Shown here piece by piece: positions 48,170 through 61,531 of a DNA stretch of 64,000 nucleotides. Under the pieces are notes generated by a model, which had not been told where the DNA came from, made no database searches, and saw only the letters and a list, made by a program, of their open reading frames with translations. Position 1 is the stretch's first letter; the number at the start of each line of letters is the position of its first letter. This DNA is from Bursaphelenchus xylophilus (taxonomy: Eukaryota; Nematoda; Chromadorea; Rhabditida; Aphelenchoididae). The position numbers and the translations under genes are program-made. The stretch lies in contig CAJFCV020000004.1 of the NCBI GenBank assembly GCA_904066235.2, forward strand, positions 6,882,001-6,946,000, given 5' to 3'.

Positions 48170-50047
48170 ATGGCGGTCAGGCCCATAAAAGTAAGTTGTT
48201 TTTATTACTGTAATATTTTTTGTGGAAGAGTAATATTTTCAAAAATTGTGTTATCCATGAGGTTTAATTTAATGTTTGACCGCGTACGAGATGGTCAAGC
48301 CTTTTCATGGTACTCTTTTGTATTCGAGTGTATGCAAATGTTGTCTCGCTCGCTCTCTTCGCATCCTTTTGAGCGCGCGAAGTGTTATCTTTTTTATTTA
48401 TATTTCCCTCTCAAAATCAACGTGAGGAAGGGGAAGGTGGAGGCGACGGGACCGACTACAAATCTCCGCCCTTGTTTTTCGATATTCTAAACGCCGAAAT
48501 TGGAATCCACGCATTTTGAGGGTTTCGTTTTCATATCCGGGGGATATTATATTGATTTAGGACTTGGTCGCTCTCGTCACTGGCGGTTCATCCGGGTTGG
48601 GAAGGGCCACCGTCGAGTATCTACATCGGAATGGAGCCCGAGTAGCTCTACTTGATCTGGACAAGACTGACGGAAAGGATGTAGTCAGCGGACTCAAGGA
48701 GAACGCCATCTTCACACCTGCTGACGTATGTGTAATATTCTTGTTTCCTTTGATGATTATAAATTTAAATTTAGGTCCGAAAGGAAGACGATGTGGCCAA
48801 GGCCTTTGAACAAGTGAAGAACACGTTTGGAAGACTAGATGCCATCGTTAATTGTGCCGGCATAGCTTATGCCTTCAGGACTTACAATACTGGGAAGAGG
48901 GAGAAAGGGCCCCTTGAACGTTACCAACACACCTTGGATGTAAGTTATTATCTTGTTCGAGTTAGATGTCCAGTGAATACTTTCTGACAGTTATATAGGA
49001 AGATTTACATTTCAGGTAAATGTGATTGGAACCATTAACGTAATCCGTCACGGAGTCCACTTGATGATGGATAACAAGCTCAACGACCCTGCGGATCCTC
49101 GAGGGGTCATTGTGAACACGGCATCGGTAGCTGCATTTGACGGACAAATTGGACAGGTAATGTCCATTCCATCCTTCCAAGGACTTTCTGCACAAATCTG
49201 TGGGCATTTTATTGGTTTTGCTCCAAGGGCCGTCCATTTATTCTCAAGGGAGTCGGCCGCTCGCATTGAGAAAAGACTGACCGTCATCTTCGCCCCGTCC
49301 TCCTTGCCCTCCCATCACTTATTATCTTGTTTTAGGTGGCCTATTCCGCGTCCAAGGGGGCGATCACTTCCATGACCTTACCTTTGGCCAGAGAACTCGG
49401 TCCTTCTGGAATCCGTGTATGCACCATTGCCCCTGGAGTCTTTTCAACGCCCTTACTGGAAAAATTGCCCAGTAAAGTAAGTAAAAGTTTATATTTTTTG
49501 TTGCATTTTGGGTTTATTGGTTCTTTTTCCTGTCCATAACAACATCTGGGGTATTTTGGAAGTCGTAAAAAAATGGTTTCAATATTAAAATTTGTGATTT
49601 TATTGGCTCTCGAAATCAAATTGGGGTTCAACGACACATGTTGTTTCTCTTCGCTCTCGCTTTTCGGCCGCAGAGTCTTCGATCTTGCCTCGTTTTTCTT
49701 TCCCCTTCGCCCCTCGACCAGTCTTATTTTTCACTTCGAACGCTACTTTAAAGCAATTTTATTCATCACCCCATTTCCTCAGTCCAAAAATGCTGTGTGA
49801 CACAAATTGGGCCTTTCTGAGGCCTGGGCCGTCTCCAAATTACAGTGTTTCCAATCACTTTCCCCTCTTCTTTTCTCCAGTAATCCGCTTTTTTTAGGTG
49901 AAGAAGTACCTCGCGAGTCTTGTCCCTTATCCAGCGCGATTAGGAGATACCACGGAATTTGCTCGATTGGTCGAGACCATCATCCAGAATGAATATTTGA
50001 ATGGGGAAACTATCAGATTGGATGGAGCTCTGAGAATGCCCCCATAA
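48170..50047 (+). CDS. 3-hydroxyacyl-CoA dehydrogenase type 2 (HSD17B10)
   Basis: Mitochondrial short-chain dehydrogenase that oxidises 2-methyl-3-hydroxybutyryl-CoA and hydroxysteroids; in animals it is also a subunit of mitochondrial RNase P. The NAD site [10 protein letters not shown] and LLDLDKTDG are present. [14 protein letters not shown] and the family-specific [23 protein letters not shown] follow. The catalytic Ser ([11 protein letters not shown]) and YSASKGA Tyr-Lys pair are intact, then [15 protein letters not shown]. The C-terminus is [14 protein letters not shown]. Exon 1 is tiny (MAVRPIK), followed by an intron of about 370 bases; the last intron is about 420 bases. No separate presequence is visible, as in human HSD17B10. 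Confidence 0.92.
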
Positions 50048-50365
50048 TTTAATGCCATCTTGCTTTCCTGGTGGAATTCCCGGGTTTCTTTATGTTCCCT
50101 AAGTGCCTAAAATCTTTGTTTTGTTCGTATTAGGAAGTTTCATGTTGTAAGAGGATGTTTTTGTGTGTTTACATCCATTTCTTGGTCATATCTCTTTTTT
50201 CGGTTATGAATTCATAAACTTTTTTGTAATCTTTCCTCGGAAGACAATGCCGCGTTGTTAAGTCGACCTTGATACCGATTTCTTCCGTTTTTTTTGGAAA
50301 TTCCCTGGAGATTTTCAGCTTTTTTATCTGGGTAATGTGGATGTGAAGGTCGTGGCGACAAGGAG
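50048..50365. other. spacer HSD17B10 to EFA-6
   Basis: 318 bases with the 3' UTR of the dehydrogenase and the presumed EFA-6 5' UTR. Pyrimidine-rich tracts are present; no coding frame. Confidence 0.45.
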
Positions 50366-53300
50366 ATGACCGATGTAATGACCATTTGCTCGGCCGATCG
50401 ACGCGAATCCTCCACAACATCGGCGGGGATCGGGTCCGATGATGATGTGGTCATGCACAGTATTGGGACAGGCACCAGTGAAAAGAGATCTCACGCGGCT
50501 CAGACCGACAGTCCGGTCCGCGCTTCCCCCAAATATGAGGCCTTCGTGATGACTGGAGACAAGATTCTGAACCTGAATCCCAAAATATCACCGAGTTATG
50601 CGATGGTAGGCCGAGTTTATGGTTTTTATATGGAAGAAAATCAAACTTAAAAAGACATCTGAATTAACGTTTAGGTGCATCGAAACCAACTTCCTCCCAC
50701 TGTGGAAGTAGACCAGACCACCCCAAAACGGAGAGGACCCTTCGACGATGTGCCCAGTCATTCAATCTCAAGGATACCGATTAAAAATCGACGATTTTTG
50801 GAACGAAATCTGCCAGAATCCCACTCCGACCATCATCTGGAGTCGAGTCGGGTCGAGAGTGAATCAGAATCGATCAATCCGGTGAGCGAGCGCCTCCAAA
50901 TAAATATTTCCCTTAACCATTTTTTCCAGTCAAACCACAGCGTTAGTCAAGCGAAAGGCGAGGGACCCATCAACTACTCCACCTCCACCCTTCCCGAAAG
51001 CGGTGGTGCCCAGGAAACGCCCAAACGACGACCCATGACGACCCGGGAAGAGGAGTAAGTCGAGTTTGTAGATGGGCCTTCGAACCACAACTTGAACTCA
51101 TATTACCTTTTTCCAGGGAGAATACAAACACGCCGAATGGAGGCGCGATCCATGAACAGAGTCCCGAGAAGGAGGACTTCGAAGAGAAATCCATCCCCAA
51201 CCAGGTCTACCGGTCGACGACGTCCATGCCTCGATGCAACGAGGTCAATCCCCAGAGCTCGGGTCGGTTTTTCTTCCACTTTACTTGTTCCTCTACAAAA
51301 TTACCAACATTTTTTTTCGGGTTTTTGCTCCTCCTAATTAGGGCCTCATTATCGAAAACGTCAGCGATTTGCTGCGATTACTAGAATACCTTTTATTCTT
51401 ATTCCCGAGGACTTTTGGGAATTGGTTGATGAGAACGGACTTTCTGAAGATCCGATAAGTCGCTTGATAGGAATGTGTTTCTCGTTTGATTGCTTAATTA
51501 AACTAATTGGAATCGCTTTCCTTTCCCCTTTCACCTAGTTGATTTGAATGAGATTGCTTGATTTCAGATCAGTTATCCTTCATGGGGGTTAATGTGGATG
51601 CCGAGGCCTTTGCCAGGTTCGTTCAACGACTCTTTGAACTCAATGGATACACTCGGATGGATGTAGCCGCGTATTTTGCCAAAAAGTAATCAATTTTTAT
51701 CTTTATCCATGTATCATTTCCTGTGTGATTAACATTTCCGTGTTAAAATTTTTTATTTCAGTACTGATCTCGCCCAAAAAGTAGTGGAGGAGTTTATGTT
51801 ACTCTTCAACTTTGCCGGTCTTCGAATTGATGCGGCTCTTAGGGACTTCCTGGATCACGTTTGCTTGACTGGGGAGACCTCAGATCGAACAAGAATGCTG
51901 ACTTTCTTTGCCGAAAGATATCATCAATGCAATCCAATCCTCTTCGAAAATGCTGGTAAGCCTTTTTAAGGACTACTGTAGCCAAAAAACTGTCAGATGT
52001 GTCATTGCTCTCGTTTCAGACGCGATTCACGCTTTATCATGCGCCTTGTTATTGCTTAATACGGATCTTCACAGTGATGTAAGTTTGTTGGGTTTTGTTT
52101 CTACTGTTCTCCTAGGTGACATCCAAGAAGATGACGACTCGAGAATTCATCAACAATCTCTCTCATACTGGGATTCAATTCGATCGCGCCCTTCTGAAGA
52201 CCTTATACAATGCAATCAAGGCCAATCCATTCCATCACAATGAAAACGCAACTCCAAAGAAACGACCAGTCCGAGCGAATTCAATCGCTCAGAGAAATAT
52301 TCGAATGGTGCAAGATGCTGTGGATTATTGTCATGGATGGGTCATGAAAAAAGAAATATACGATCGAGATGGAAAGAAGAGTAAGTGGAACAAATTTTGA
52401 ATATTCATATTAGATCAATAATCATAAAAACTGTTATTTTAGCCCCATTTGGTCGACGGAAATGGCAAATGCACTTTGCGACCGTCCGAGGTCTGGTCCT
52501 CTATCTCCATAAAAATGAAAAAGGATTTGAGGGATCCAAGTATGACGCTTTTAACAATTGCATCCGACTTCATCATGCCTTGGCCGAGAAATGCTATGAT
52601 TACAAGAAGAAACAGCACGTATTCAGATTGGTCACAGCCAAACTCGGTGAATATCTGATTCAAACCAGTAGTCCGGATGAGATGCAGAGATGGATCAATG
52701 CCATCAACTTTGTGGCCGCCTCTCTCTCCACCCCTGTCCTGCCTGAACCAGTTTCTAACAAAATTGAATTCAACTTCCAGAAGACTGTACTCCCGGACGC
52801 GATCAGCACGTTATCAGTGGTAAGAATAATCGAGTTTTATTGTTATTAGTTTAGCATGAACAACTTCGAAGACATAAGGAGAAACTGGATGAGATGAATA
52901 TGATCTTGAACAAGCTCAGGGACAGCGCGCCGTCCATGAAGGCTAAAGGAAAAATTGTATACGATTACTTTTACAGAGAACGTTATCTAGATAACGAAGT
53001 AAGCATTCGGTTTGTTTTTGTCTTTCCTCTATTTTTCATCCTAATTTTTTTACGTTTCAGCGACGGAGATACGCAACATACGTTGATATCCTGCAAGATA
53101 AATGCTCGGCCATATCAACGAATGGCAGTGACTCCGTCCTGAAGAAGAATTCGGTGACGGTGCAACGAAACTGCACCATTTCCACGATGCAATCGGAGCC
53201 GGATTCCACACGGATTCCTTCTCGCCAATCAAGTGTAAATAACAAGTTACTGCCCTCATTCCGCGACGGAATCCCCTCCAATCAAACCATGGGGCCCCGA

Positions 53301-53549
53301 TCCGAATCCACTGAAACTCATCGTGTGGAGAGTCCTGTGAGTCGGCACACTACCATGAGCGCCTTGGCCCAGGCGTATGCTGTGGCCAATGGGAAACCGC
53401 ACAATTCGATCGAAATCCAACGTCAGATGGATTCCCTCAAACGTCAGACCACCAAGGACGGAGCAGCGCCCGCTCTCTGTGACCCTCGCGACCTCGAGGA
53501 TCTGGTCCGACTCTCCAACGAACAGCTGGTCAACGGTTCTTACAAATGA
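50366..53549 (+). CDS. efa-6: EFA6-type Arf6 exchange factor (Sec7 + PH)
   Basis: Guanine-nucleotide exchange factor for Arf6; worm EFA-6 also limits microtubule growth at the cortex and axon regeneration. The N-terminal exon carries EAFVMTGDKILNLNPKIS, which resembles the short conserved motif described in invertebrate EFA6 N-termini. A long disordered Ser/Pro region follows. The Sec7 domain runs about 51620-52240: LFELNGYTRMDVAAYFAKN, FNFAGLRIDAALRDFL, GETSDRTRML (Glu finger), ERYHQCNP, ALLLLNTDLHSD. The PH domain is at about 52320-52720 (YCHGWVMKKEIYDRDGKK, RKWQMHFATVRGLVLYLHK, DEMQRWINAINFVAA). A coiled coil and a disordered tail end the protein. Exon joints at 51240-51600 are uncertain. 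ATG 50366 chosen as first in frame. Confidence 0.87.
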
Positions 53550-53797
53550 TCTCGCTTCACACCTCATCTTCCTCTTCACTACTCCCGGATGCGTTCAGCA
53601 AAGTATTGTTAATAATCTTTCTTTTATAACTTATATTGCCCCTTTTTGTGCTAAGAAAAGGGAATGGTGCTTACCTTTATGGGTCTCTAATCTAATTGCC
53701 CAATATAAAATATGCGGTAAAAGATTTTTTCCAATAAAGTTTTAATCTAATTAACATAACAACAACAATCGATGCAAAATTGCGGAAGTGAGCTCAT

Positions 53798-55582
53798 TCA
53801 GAAGTGCTTGCGTTCATAGGAATGCAGAGAATGGACTCCACCTTCCTGTTGGGCACTGGCAGTCCGTCTCTCGAATCGAATGCGGCCTGAATAGACGCCC
53901 TCCCTATGACAACATAAAGAAAATTCTCTAAAAACTTACTGCAATTCAAAGATACTCTTCACTCCAATGTCCTGGAAACCATGCTGAACTCCTCTAACAA
54001 TGTAAGGAACAAACTTGTGGATGGATCCTCTGTCCCGCATTGTGGCCGAGACACCCTGGGCCACCTTGATAGCATCTCCATCAGAAGTAAAGTAACGATC
54101 TTGAGAAGAAGCGTGGGCTTCCATGGCATCAAGAGATCCCATTCCCCGGTATTTCTTCAGTCTGACTCCCGAAGGACCCCAGAAATACTCTCCGGGGGCT
54201 TCGTTAGTGCCAGCCAGCAGTCCACCCATCATCACAGTGGATGCCCCCAGAGCCAATGCCTTGGTAACATAACCCACATCTCTGATTCCACCGTCGGCCA
54301 CAACTGGAACTCCCCGAGAATGAGCATATTTGGCCACCTGGTAAACAGCCGATCCCTGAGCCCGACCGACCGCCATAACTGAACAGTAATGTGTAACATA
54401 AGTTGAACGAAACACATACCCTCTTGTGTGATACAGATGGATCCACTTCCCATTCCAATCCTCAGAGCGTCAGCGCCGGCATCGATGAGGATCTTGGCTT
54501 GCAGCATCGTCACAACATTCCCCGCAATCACCTGAGGTCTTTCGGGATAAGTGGCCTTAATCCATTTAAGCAGTTCGACCTGGAATCTGCTCGCACCGTT
54601 CGAAGAATCAATAACAAGGACATCAACACCGGCTTTTACGAGTTCATGAACATAAGTCTTGGAGGTTTCTCGGGTGTTAATGGCTGCTCCAACCATCAAT
54701 TGGCCTTTGGAATCATAAGAACTCAAGGGGAAATCACGGGCTTTCTTCAAATCAGTCCTGGCAATAAGAGCAACGAGTTCATCCTTTTCATTCACAATTG
54801 GCAGTTTACCTGAGAATAATTTTTTAATTTAAAGCACCTTACCCTTCTTTTCTGATTCCAGGATCTCATAAGCCTGATCAAGGGTCAAATTTTCATTTCC
54901 AATAATCAATTTCTCCCTTGGAATCATAACATCCCCAATGCTAATACTGTCATATTTTGACGGCTTTATAAAGTCGACATCCAATGAAGTAACAAGACCT
55001 AAAATAAGTTCCAAATTACTCAAAAGAAGAAATAACGGACAAGCACGTTACAACCACAAAAACGATAAAGAATACCCAGTAATTTGCCTCCAACTTCTCC
55101 ACTGTCAGTCACCGGGGTTCCCGTGAATCCAAACTTGGCCTTGATGCCCATGAGATCTCTGACGGTGTCCGTGGGTTTGATGCACACAGGATTTGTGATG
55201 AACCCTTGTTTATATCTCTTCACTTTGGACACCTCAGCAGCTTGAGCTTGAATGTTTGCAAAGTTACCATGAATAATACCAATTCCACCATGCAGGGCCA
55301 TTCCGATAGCCATCTCGGATTCTGTTACAGTATCCATAGGCGAAGAGACCAAAGGCACCTTCAGAGTGATCCCCTTAGTCAATTTGGAGGAAAGGGACAC
55401 CTCATGAACCGCAAAGTCAATGTAACCGGGGAAAATGTTAAAATCACTAAGCATTTGTAAATTATATTCTACTCAACTTACTTATAAGTGGTACCCATTT
55501 CGTTTGCGAAGAGCTCGTTGATGGTTTGCCCATCCTTCTTCATTTCGGCCTCAAAGTCGATGTGCTTCAACAATTCCTCCAT
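53798..55582 (-). CDS. inosine-5'-monophosphate dehydrogenase
   Basis: Rate-limiting step of GTP synthesis: IMP + NAD to XMP. From ATG 55582 ([20 protein letters not shown]), the sequence reads [34 protein letters not shown] and GGIGIIHGN. Two CBS domains follow ([56 protein letters not shown]). The catalytic Cys sits in [24 protein letters not shown] and [10 protein letters not shown] follow, and the C-terminus is [14 protein letters not shown]. About six exons. An acceptor (TTATTTGCAG) ends five bases before the ATG. It is convergent with efa-6 and divergent from eor-1. Confidence 0.95.
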
Positions 55583-56056
55583 GTCTTCTGCAAATAAGGA
55601 ATAGAAGGGACTTGTTTTATATTATATTAACACGCAATTCCATCCGCATTTGTCTCCCAGCAACCGACTAAATGGGCCTTGATTAAAAGCGCTAAATGAA
55701 GAATAAGAAGACGGCCATCTTGTAAAATACTACCCCACAGAAGAAAATTTTTACAACACAAAAGGGGACGGATGGGCTTCACAAAAAGAATTTTAGGATT
55801 CAAAAACATTTAGGACCTGCAAAAAAAGGAAAACACTGATCAGAAGATGGAACTTCCAAGGAAAACAGAATTACGTACGAAAATCCGAAATACAGAATTT
55901 GGGTACAGGCCCAATTCAAAGAGCTTCTTCTTTTGAGGTAAACCTTTTAGAGTTTTGTGACACTTTGTTATTAAATCAATATTTGTAGCGAAATTATTTA
56001 TTTTTCTCGCCGAAAAATCTTTTGTCTTATTTTCAGTAAATGTAAATCAATTAGAC
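55583..56056. promoter_or_regulatory. divergent promoter region IMPDH/eor-1
   Basis: 474 bases between the two start codons. It contains a 60-codon minus frame without domain and a TTATTTTCAG acceptor ending about 56036, 5' of the eor-1 ATG. No factor site is claimed. Confidence 0.45.
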
Positions 56057-59000
56057 ATGGTTACCGCACTGGGTATGTGCAGTAAAGATGGAACAAGTGG
56101 TCCTTTACACCCTGTCACCTTCTCTGATCCCGGCCATTTGTTCTTCTTCGATCGGCTAAGGTATCAACGTTTAACTGGCCGATTTTGTGACACCACTATC
56201 ATCATTAACAACAAGACCGAGTTCCGGGCTCATAGAAATATATTGGCCGCCTATAGTCCTTATTTTGATTCCGTTTTAACTTTTAATCGAGTGGCCAACG
56301 AGAAGATTATGTTGAACAAGGACAAGTATAGTGAGGACGCCATGAGAGTTATTCTCAACTACATGTACGGAGAAAGCATTGTGATTGACAGGACCAACGT
56401 GAAGGATGTTTTGAAATTGGCCAACGATCTAATTGTATGTTTTTGAGAAAGTTGAGAGATGTTTTTAGATTGTTCGGATCAAAAATCACTGTTTGGACTA
56501 TCTGGAGAGGAATTTGGATGCGTCCAACTGTCTCACTATTAAGACTTTGGCCGAAAATTACGCAGTGCAGAAACTAATCAACAAATCTATTGATTACTTC
56601 AAACGGAATATTGATACAATTCTCTTGCATAACACAGATATATTATCCATGCCATTCAAAGATGTTAAGCTTTTGTTACAACGTTACGAAAACCATATTC
56701 ATCCTGATATCGCCTTCGGGTAAGTGTTATCTTCTGATGTTATGGGAGTTTTAGATTGATTGTGCGTTGGGTAAATCATGACCTGCCCAAAAGAGAACAT
56801 CACTTTGGTCACATGACTAAAAGGACTGATATATCGAAAGTAACAGTAACAAAGTTGGAGAGTATTCTTGATTTTAACCCATTCTTTATGCACTCCGAAA
56901 GGAGTTTGTACATATTATTAACTGAGATGTGAGTGGATTTTCAACTAAGGGAACTTGATATTGTTTTAGGAAGAACAAAGGTATTTTGATGGAGAAATAT
57001 ATCCAAAAAACTATGGAACTTGAAGCAAAATATGGCTTCGAAAACCCCGAAACAGCCTTGGATTCGGAAATGGATGAAAGTCAGATCTCGGACGGCGAGA
57101 ATATACAGTAGGCTTTGTTGCTTCTTTTTTACCCTTTTTTTTGTTTCTTATTTTTGTTTGTATCTTTGCAGTGACGGCGTCCACGAAGGTCAGCCATTGA
57201 AAATAAGATTAAAAGTCGGAAAGAAGAGAAAAGGTAATCTCCTTTGCAAAAAACATAGTGGTGTTTTAGGGAAACCACATTCAGATGGTGGTCATCGGAA
57301 GAGAGGAAGGCCAAGAGTTCATCGGCCAGTCCTCAATGACCTTGGGCCTGATGTTGAAGAAGAACCGGAGAGTATATTCTATCAGTTTGATGAAGAGAAC
57401 GACACGGTTACTGTAAGTTGAACTAACTGTCAATTCCTTTTTTCATTTCAATCTTTTTAAAGATTTGATTTTTTAAGGCATTCGAAGAGCCTGATGAGAC
57501 TGATCCAGCTGATGTTATTCCTGAAGGCCAAGAGAATATGGATGAGGAAGATGCTGTACCTGTGAGTTATTTGAACCATAAAACTAGTTTGATTACAGTA
57601 TGACTGTGCCTGTGAATATTGCGATTACAAAGCCTCGAATCGGGATCGTCTAAAGAAACACAATGCTACCGCTCATTCCCTGAACGTTCTTTACTTTTGC
57701 ACCATCTGTAACTTTGAATGTCGATGGAATCACAACTTTTATGAACACATGCGTCAGCATTTCCAGGCAGGTCATCTAAACGGCTGTGTGGATATTATCC
57801 ATGACTTGGGGAAGAGCAATAAGCCAGATTATTTGGTTAGAAATAATTTAAGATATGATTAAGGTTGAGCATTCCCTGCATACGTGCTGATTGCTGATTT
57901 TCCCGCTCTCTTCATTATTCCTTCAGGTCATTACATCGAAATCCAAGAAGAGCTTCGGCTTTGTCTTTTTTCGGCACTCACTTCCGCTTGCAAACTTTTT
58001 AAATAACACATGCAGTATAATGCGGATATGGTAATAAGAAGGGGGAATGTTTTGGCCGCAGGGCTTACGTCAAATGGGATTATCTTCCCCTTAAACAGTC
58101 TTCACGCACGCCTTTTCGTTATCCATCTGATTCGGTAGAGTCGGGTAGTTTTACAGTGCACATCTCTTTGGATGGCATACTGTAGGTTCCCACCGCTTAC
58201 TCAATTACTTTCAGACCGTCCCATTTCAATGTGAGTTCTGTTCGTATAGTGTTGATCGCATGCACGTCCTTCTCTCCCACAGATTGACGCACAGTAAGTT
58301 CCATTTGTATTATACTTGACCTAACGTTGGGCTTAATGTTGAGAAAATTGTTAATTATATTTACTTTTTAAAATATAATTTCTCTTAATCTTCCAGATAT
58401 TGTCTTCATCATCATTTGTATTAGGTTAGTTTTAGTTAAATAAACCTTCTACAAGAAGATTAGGTCTACAAGGATAAGGTCTGGGAAATCGTCGACGACG
58501 TTTCCTACGATGACGTTCTTCTCCTTTCTGCATCTATTCCCGCTATAATCCCCTACGTTTCAGCGGACGAGAAACCATACAAGTGCACGGACTGCGATTT
58601 CAGATCAAGGTCTAAGACAAATCTCGTGGTCCATTATCGAGTTCACAGTGGCGAACGCCCATTCGAGTGCAAGTCATGTGGTAAGTAGCATGATTAATAC
58701 GGATACCAGTTTAAATTATGGTTTAAGTTTACAAAGAAAATCTTCGTAACCTAAATTTACATTGATTTAGGTAAGCGTTTTGCTGTCAGACGCACCTTGG
58801 ATCAACACATGGCCACCCATTCAGGAAATAGGTATAATCGTTGTTCCCTTTAATATGAAGAACCATATTGTTTTAGGCCCTTCCAATGTGATCAATGCCC
58901 ATTTACGACAAAATATCAAAGTCATCTGGTCTCGCATCGCAGAATTCACACGGGAGATCTCTTTCGATGTCAGGAACCTGGCTGCGAATATGTGTCTCCA

Positions 59001-59977
59001 AAGAAGAGCCAACTCGCGGCACATCTTCGAACACATTTGGCTGTTAGACCACATCAATGTAAAACTTGTAATCGATCGTTTATCGAGAGATCTCATCTGG
59101 TCAGACATGAAAGGATACATCTCAAGGATAAACCTTTCAAATGCGAGCTCTGCGATTACGCATCTTCTAGGAGAGACAAACTAAAAGAGCATTTCTTGAA
59201 ACATCACACCGCAACCAGTAAGAGTAAGCAATACCGCCATAAGGACAAAAAGAAGAGCCATGAGGCAACGATGACAGCAGAAAAGGCCAAGGTAAGTTTG
59301 ACAGTGGCACACCAAAGTTTTATTTCCAGTTCCTATCTCCTGGCTATGTCTTCCGCCCAATAACTCAAGACTTTGATCGTCGAGAACATTCGAATAGCGT
59401 CCCCATGGGTGGATATGATGAAGAACTGATCGAACTCAACATGCAAGGTCATTCCAATCCCTCGATTCTCCCGCCAAATCAAATCCAACGTCAACTCAGC
59501 GTCCCCATCGACTTCTGTCACAACCAGGAAATGCCTCCCATGCCAGAATCTAGCCAGATGGGTCATCCACCCATCTCCAATATGATGTTCGAAGGGACGA
59601 TGATCCCTCCCGGCTCTCATTCCCGGTCATATTCGAATACGGACATGCCTCAGAGTTCGTTTAATCAACTCCCCAGCTCCTCGTTGAGTCTAGACAACTA
59701 TCCAGTGGACTTTACAAATCAGCCGAGACCTCCCCCTGACAACTCCATCCCTGTCAGTCAGATCAGCAGTGACATGAGGAACACTGTCTCCATTGAATAT
59801 GGGGGATACATTGATAATTTGAGCGGCCAAATGATGCAGCCAGTGGAACGACCGCGGAGTCATCCCGCCCTCAGATACCCCCAGGGCCCAACCGACTTCA
59901 ACAACATCAGATCTCACCAACAACCGGGCTCCTCGCATTCCACTCAACCTCCACACGACCGAAACGAGTGGTATTAA
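56057..59977 (+). CDS. eor-1: BTB/C2H2 zinc-finger transcription factor, EOR-1/PLZF type
   Basis: Nuclear regulator acting downstream of Ras and Wnt in worms. The BTB domain spans about 56150-56430 ([23 protein letters not shown]), followed by a BACK-like helical region ([16 protein letters not shown]). An acidic and basic linker with an AT-hook-like [10 protein letters not shown] follows (about 57305). Nine C2H2 fingers come next, from [19 protein letters not shown] (57605) to [19 protein letters not shown] (59190); nine fingers plus BTB is the EOR-1 layout. The last exon is a disordered Pro/Ser/Gln/Met-rich tail (59290-59977). The 380-base intron between fingers 2 and 3 is long for this gene. 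Other BTB-ZF genes are less likely. Confidence 0.78.
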
Positions 59978-60147
59978 TAATCACACAGCTAAAGATGATA
60001 TACCGATGTTCTCAGCATTACATTTTAACCACCATTAATTGTAATTCGCCATCTCATACCCATTCTTTGCCATTTTACTGTGATTTTTGTGTTTATCTTG
60101 GGGCTAAAGGATAATAACGATTAAACAATAACATAATTTTAGTCGAT

Positions 60148-60605
60148 CTACTGGATAGGAGGTCTGATGCCGGCTTTCCCGATGGGTGGATTACCCAGTA
60201 AAGTGTTGAACTTCATAACGACATCTGCAGTGCTCATTCCCTCTGTTAAAAAGCGGAGTTTCTTTCCGTCGGCTGAAACGAATGACGTAGAGAGGACGTC
60301 ATTAAGGGCTCATCTTGTTATCCGTAGCCACTAAAACACCTACCCAAATCTGCCTCGAAGAATGGTGATTTCCCGTCATTCCTGAGCTCGGGGATGACCT
60401 TGGCCGACGGGTTGGTTGCTTTGATTCTGGGAGCAGTAACGGCGAACCAGAACTCTCTTAACGCAACATTATCCTTGTGAAAGGGATCCATGCTAATCTT
60501 GATGCTCTTCACTTGCTTCAGATCGATCCCCCGACATGCAAGGGCTCTCATTTCTCCGGGTTTCCACCGTACGCCTGCACGGATCCTCATCCACATTTGA
60601 CACAT
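60148..60605 (-). CDS. mrpl-53: mitochondrial ribosomal protein mL53
   Basis: Large-subunit protein of the mitochondrial ribosome. Two exons from ATG 60605. The core IDLKQVKSIKISMDPFHKDN, RIKATNPSAKVIPELRNDG and DGKKLRFLTEGMSTADVV lines up with human MRPL53 (LKQVRVQFCPFEKN, STNLNCSVIADVRHDG). About 130 residues; the intron interrupts ADL/ADGKK. An acceptor (CCTATTTTCAG) lies 15 bases 5' of the ATG. It is probably the last gene of the four-gene minus-strand cluster, 201 bases after AK6. Confidence 0.83.
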
Positions 60606-60806
60606 GGCTGTCTTTTTTCTCTGAAAATAGGGTTAGTGCGTCCTTTGGTTGGTCATCATGGATGAATACCGTAATAAACGGATTAGTGTGAAAAGCCGGC
60701 TTAAGAAATGACAACAGAAACTTTGTTCATGAAAGGGTTTGATGCACTGGGCACAACAACGGATAACAGAAAATTACATAACAAGCGACTGAAAAGAGTA
60801 AGCAGT

Positions 60807-61411
60807 TCATGGCTTGAACTTGGTCACCAACTCGGCCACCATCTCCAGATTTTTCTCCAAATCCCCGGGCAGACTGTTTTGGAGTTGATGGACGATGCCT
60901 TCTTTGTAGGCGTCCTCGGCCTCCTCGGCGATCGTTCCGAAAATTTCACATTCTATATTATCCCTCAATTTCTTTTCCGAGTAATTTCTCGTCTTCAAAC
61001 GATCATATAATTGGGTATTGTCACATCGAAGTACAATCACATAATCAAACCACCGTTCTGGGAAGAAATCACAAGCATGGTAGTCAATAACCAAACCACC
61101 ATCGGAGTTCAAATCATCGAAATATTCCTAAAAAACCGTTCCTCTAAGTACCGATACTAACATCTGATACATATCACGTACAAAAAACTCACTTCCAAGT
61201 GATCCAACAACTTGTCCTCATCTAGAATGAAACTCTTGTATTCATTATCATAGCCGGAGTGCAACTTGTAATCCAAAATCATCTTGTTGATATCCATAAA
61301 CTTTAGGCTACATTTCTCGGCGATCTTCGGGGCCAAAGTGGATTTACCCGTTCCAGGGACGCCGGTCACCAAAATGTTTGGTTTCGTTCTTGCTTCTCTC
61401 GAAGTTTTCAT
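60807..61411 (-). CDS. adenylate kinase 6 (hCINAP/Fap7 family)
   Basis: Nuclear adenylate kinase/ATPase needed for late 40S ribosomal subunit maturation. The P-loop GVPGTGKST is followed by DINKMILDYKLHSGYDNEY, DEDKLLDHLE, VIDYHACDFFPERWFDYVIVL, RDNIECEIFGTIAEEAEDAY and KEGIVHQL. All match AK6 and not cytosolic AKs. Two exons. ATG 61411 is chosen because an acceptor (TTAGTTTCAG) ends two bases before it; an ATG at 61435 would then be removed. It starts 120 bases after the RTRAF stop. Confidence 0.93.
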
Positions 61412-61531
61412 ATCTGAAACTAAAACAAGTTTCATACTAAATGTTGCCGTTGCCTTAGGTAAAGGAAGGGTTCAAACCTTCATTAGGGATTCTTAGCAAA
61501 TATAATAAACTAATCTTTATTTATAAAAACA

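Noticed and set aside
61465..61485. GGGTTCAAACC resembling a tRNA T arm
   Set aside because: No cloverleaf around it; it lies in the short gap between RTRAF and AK6.
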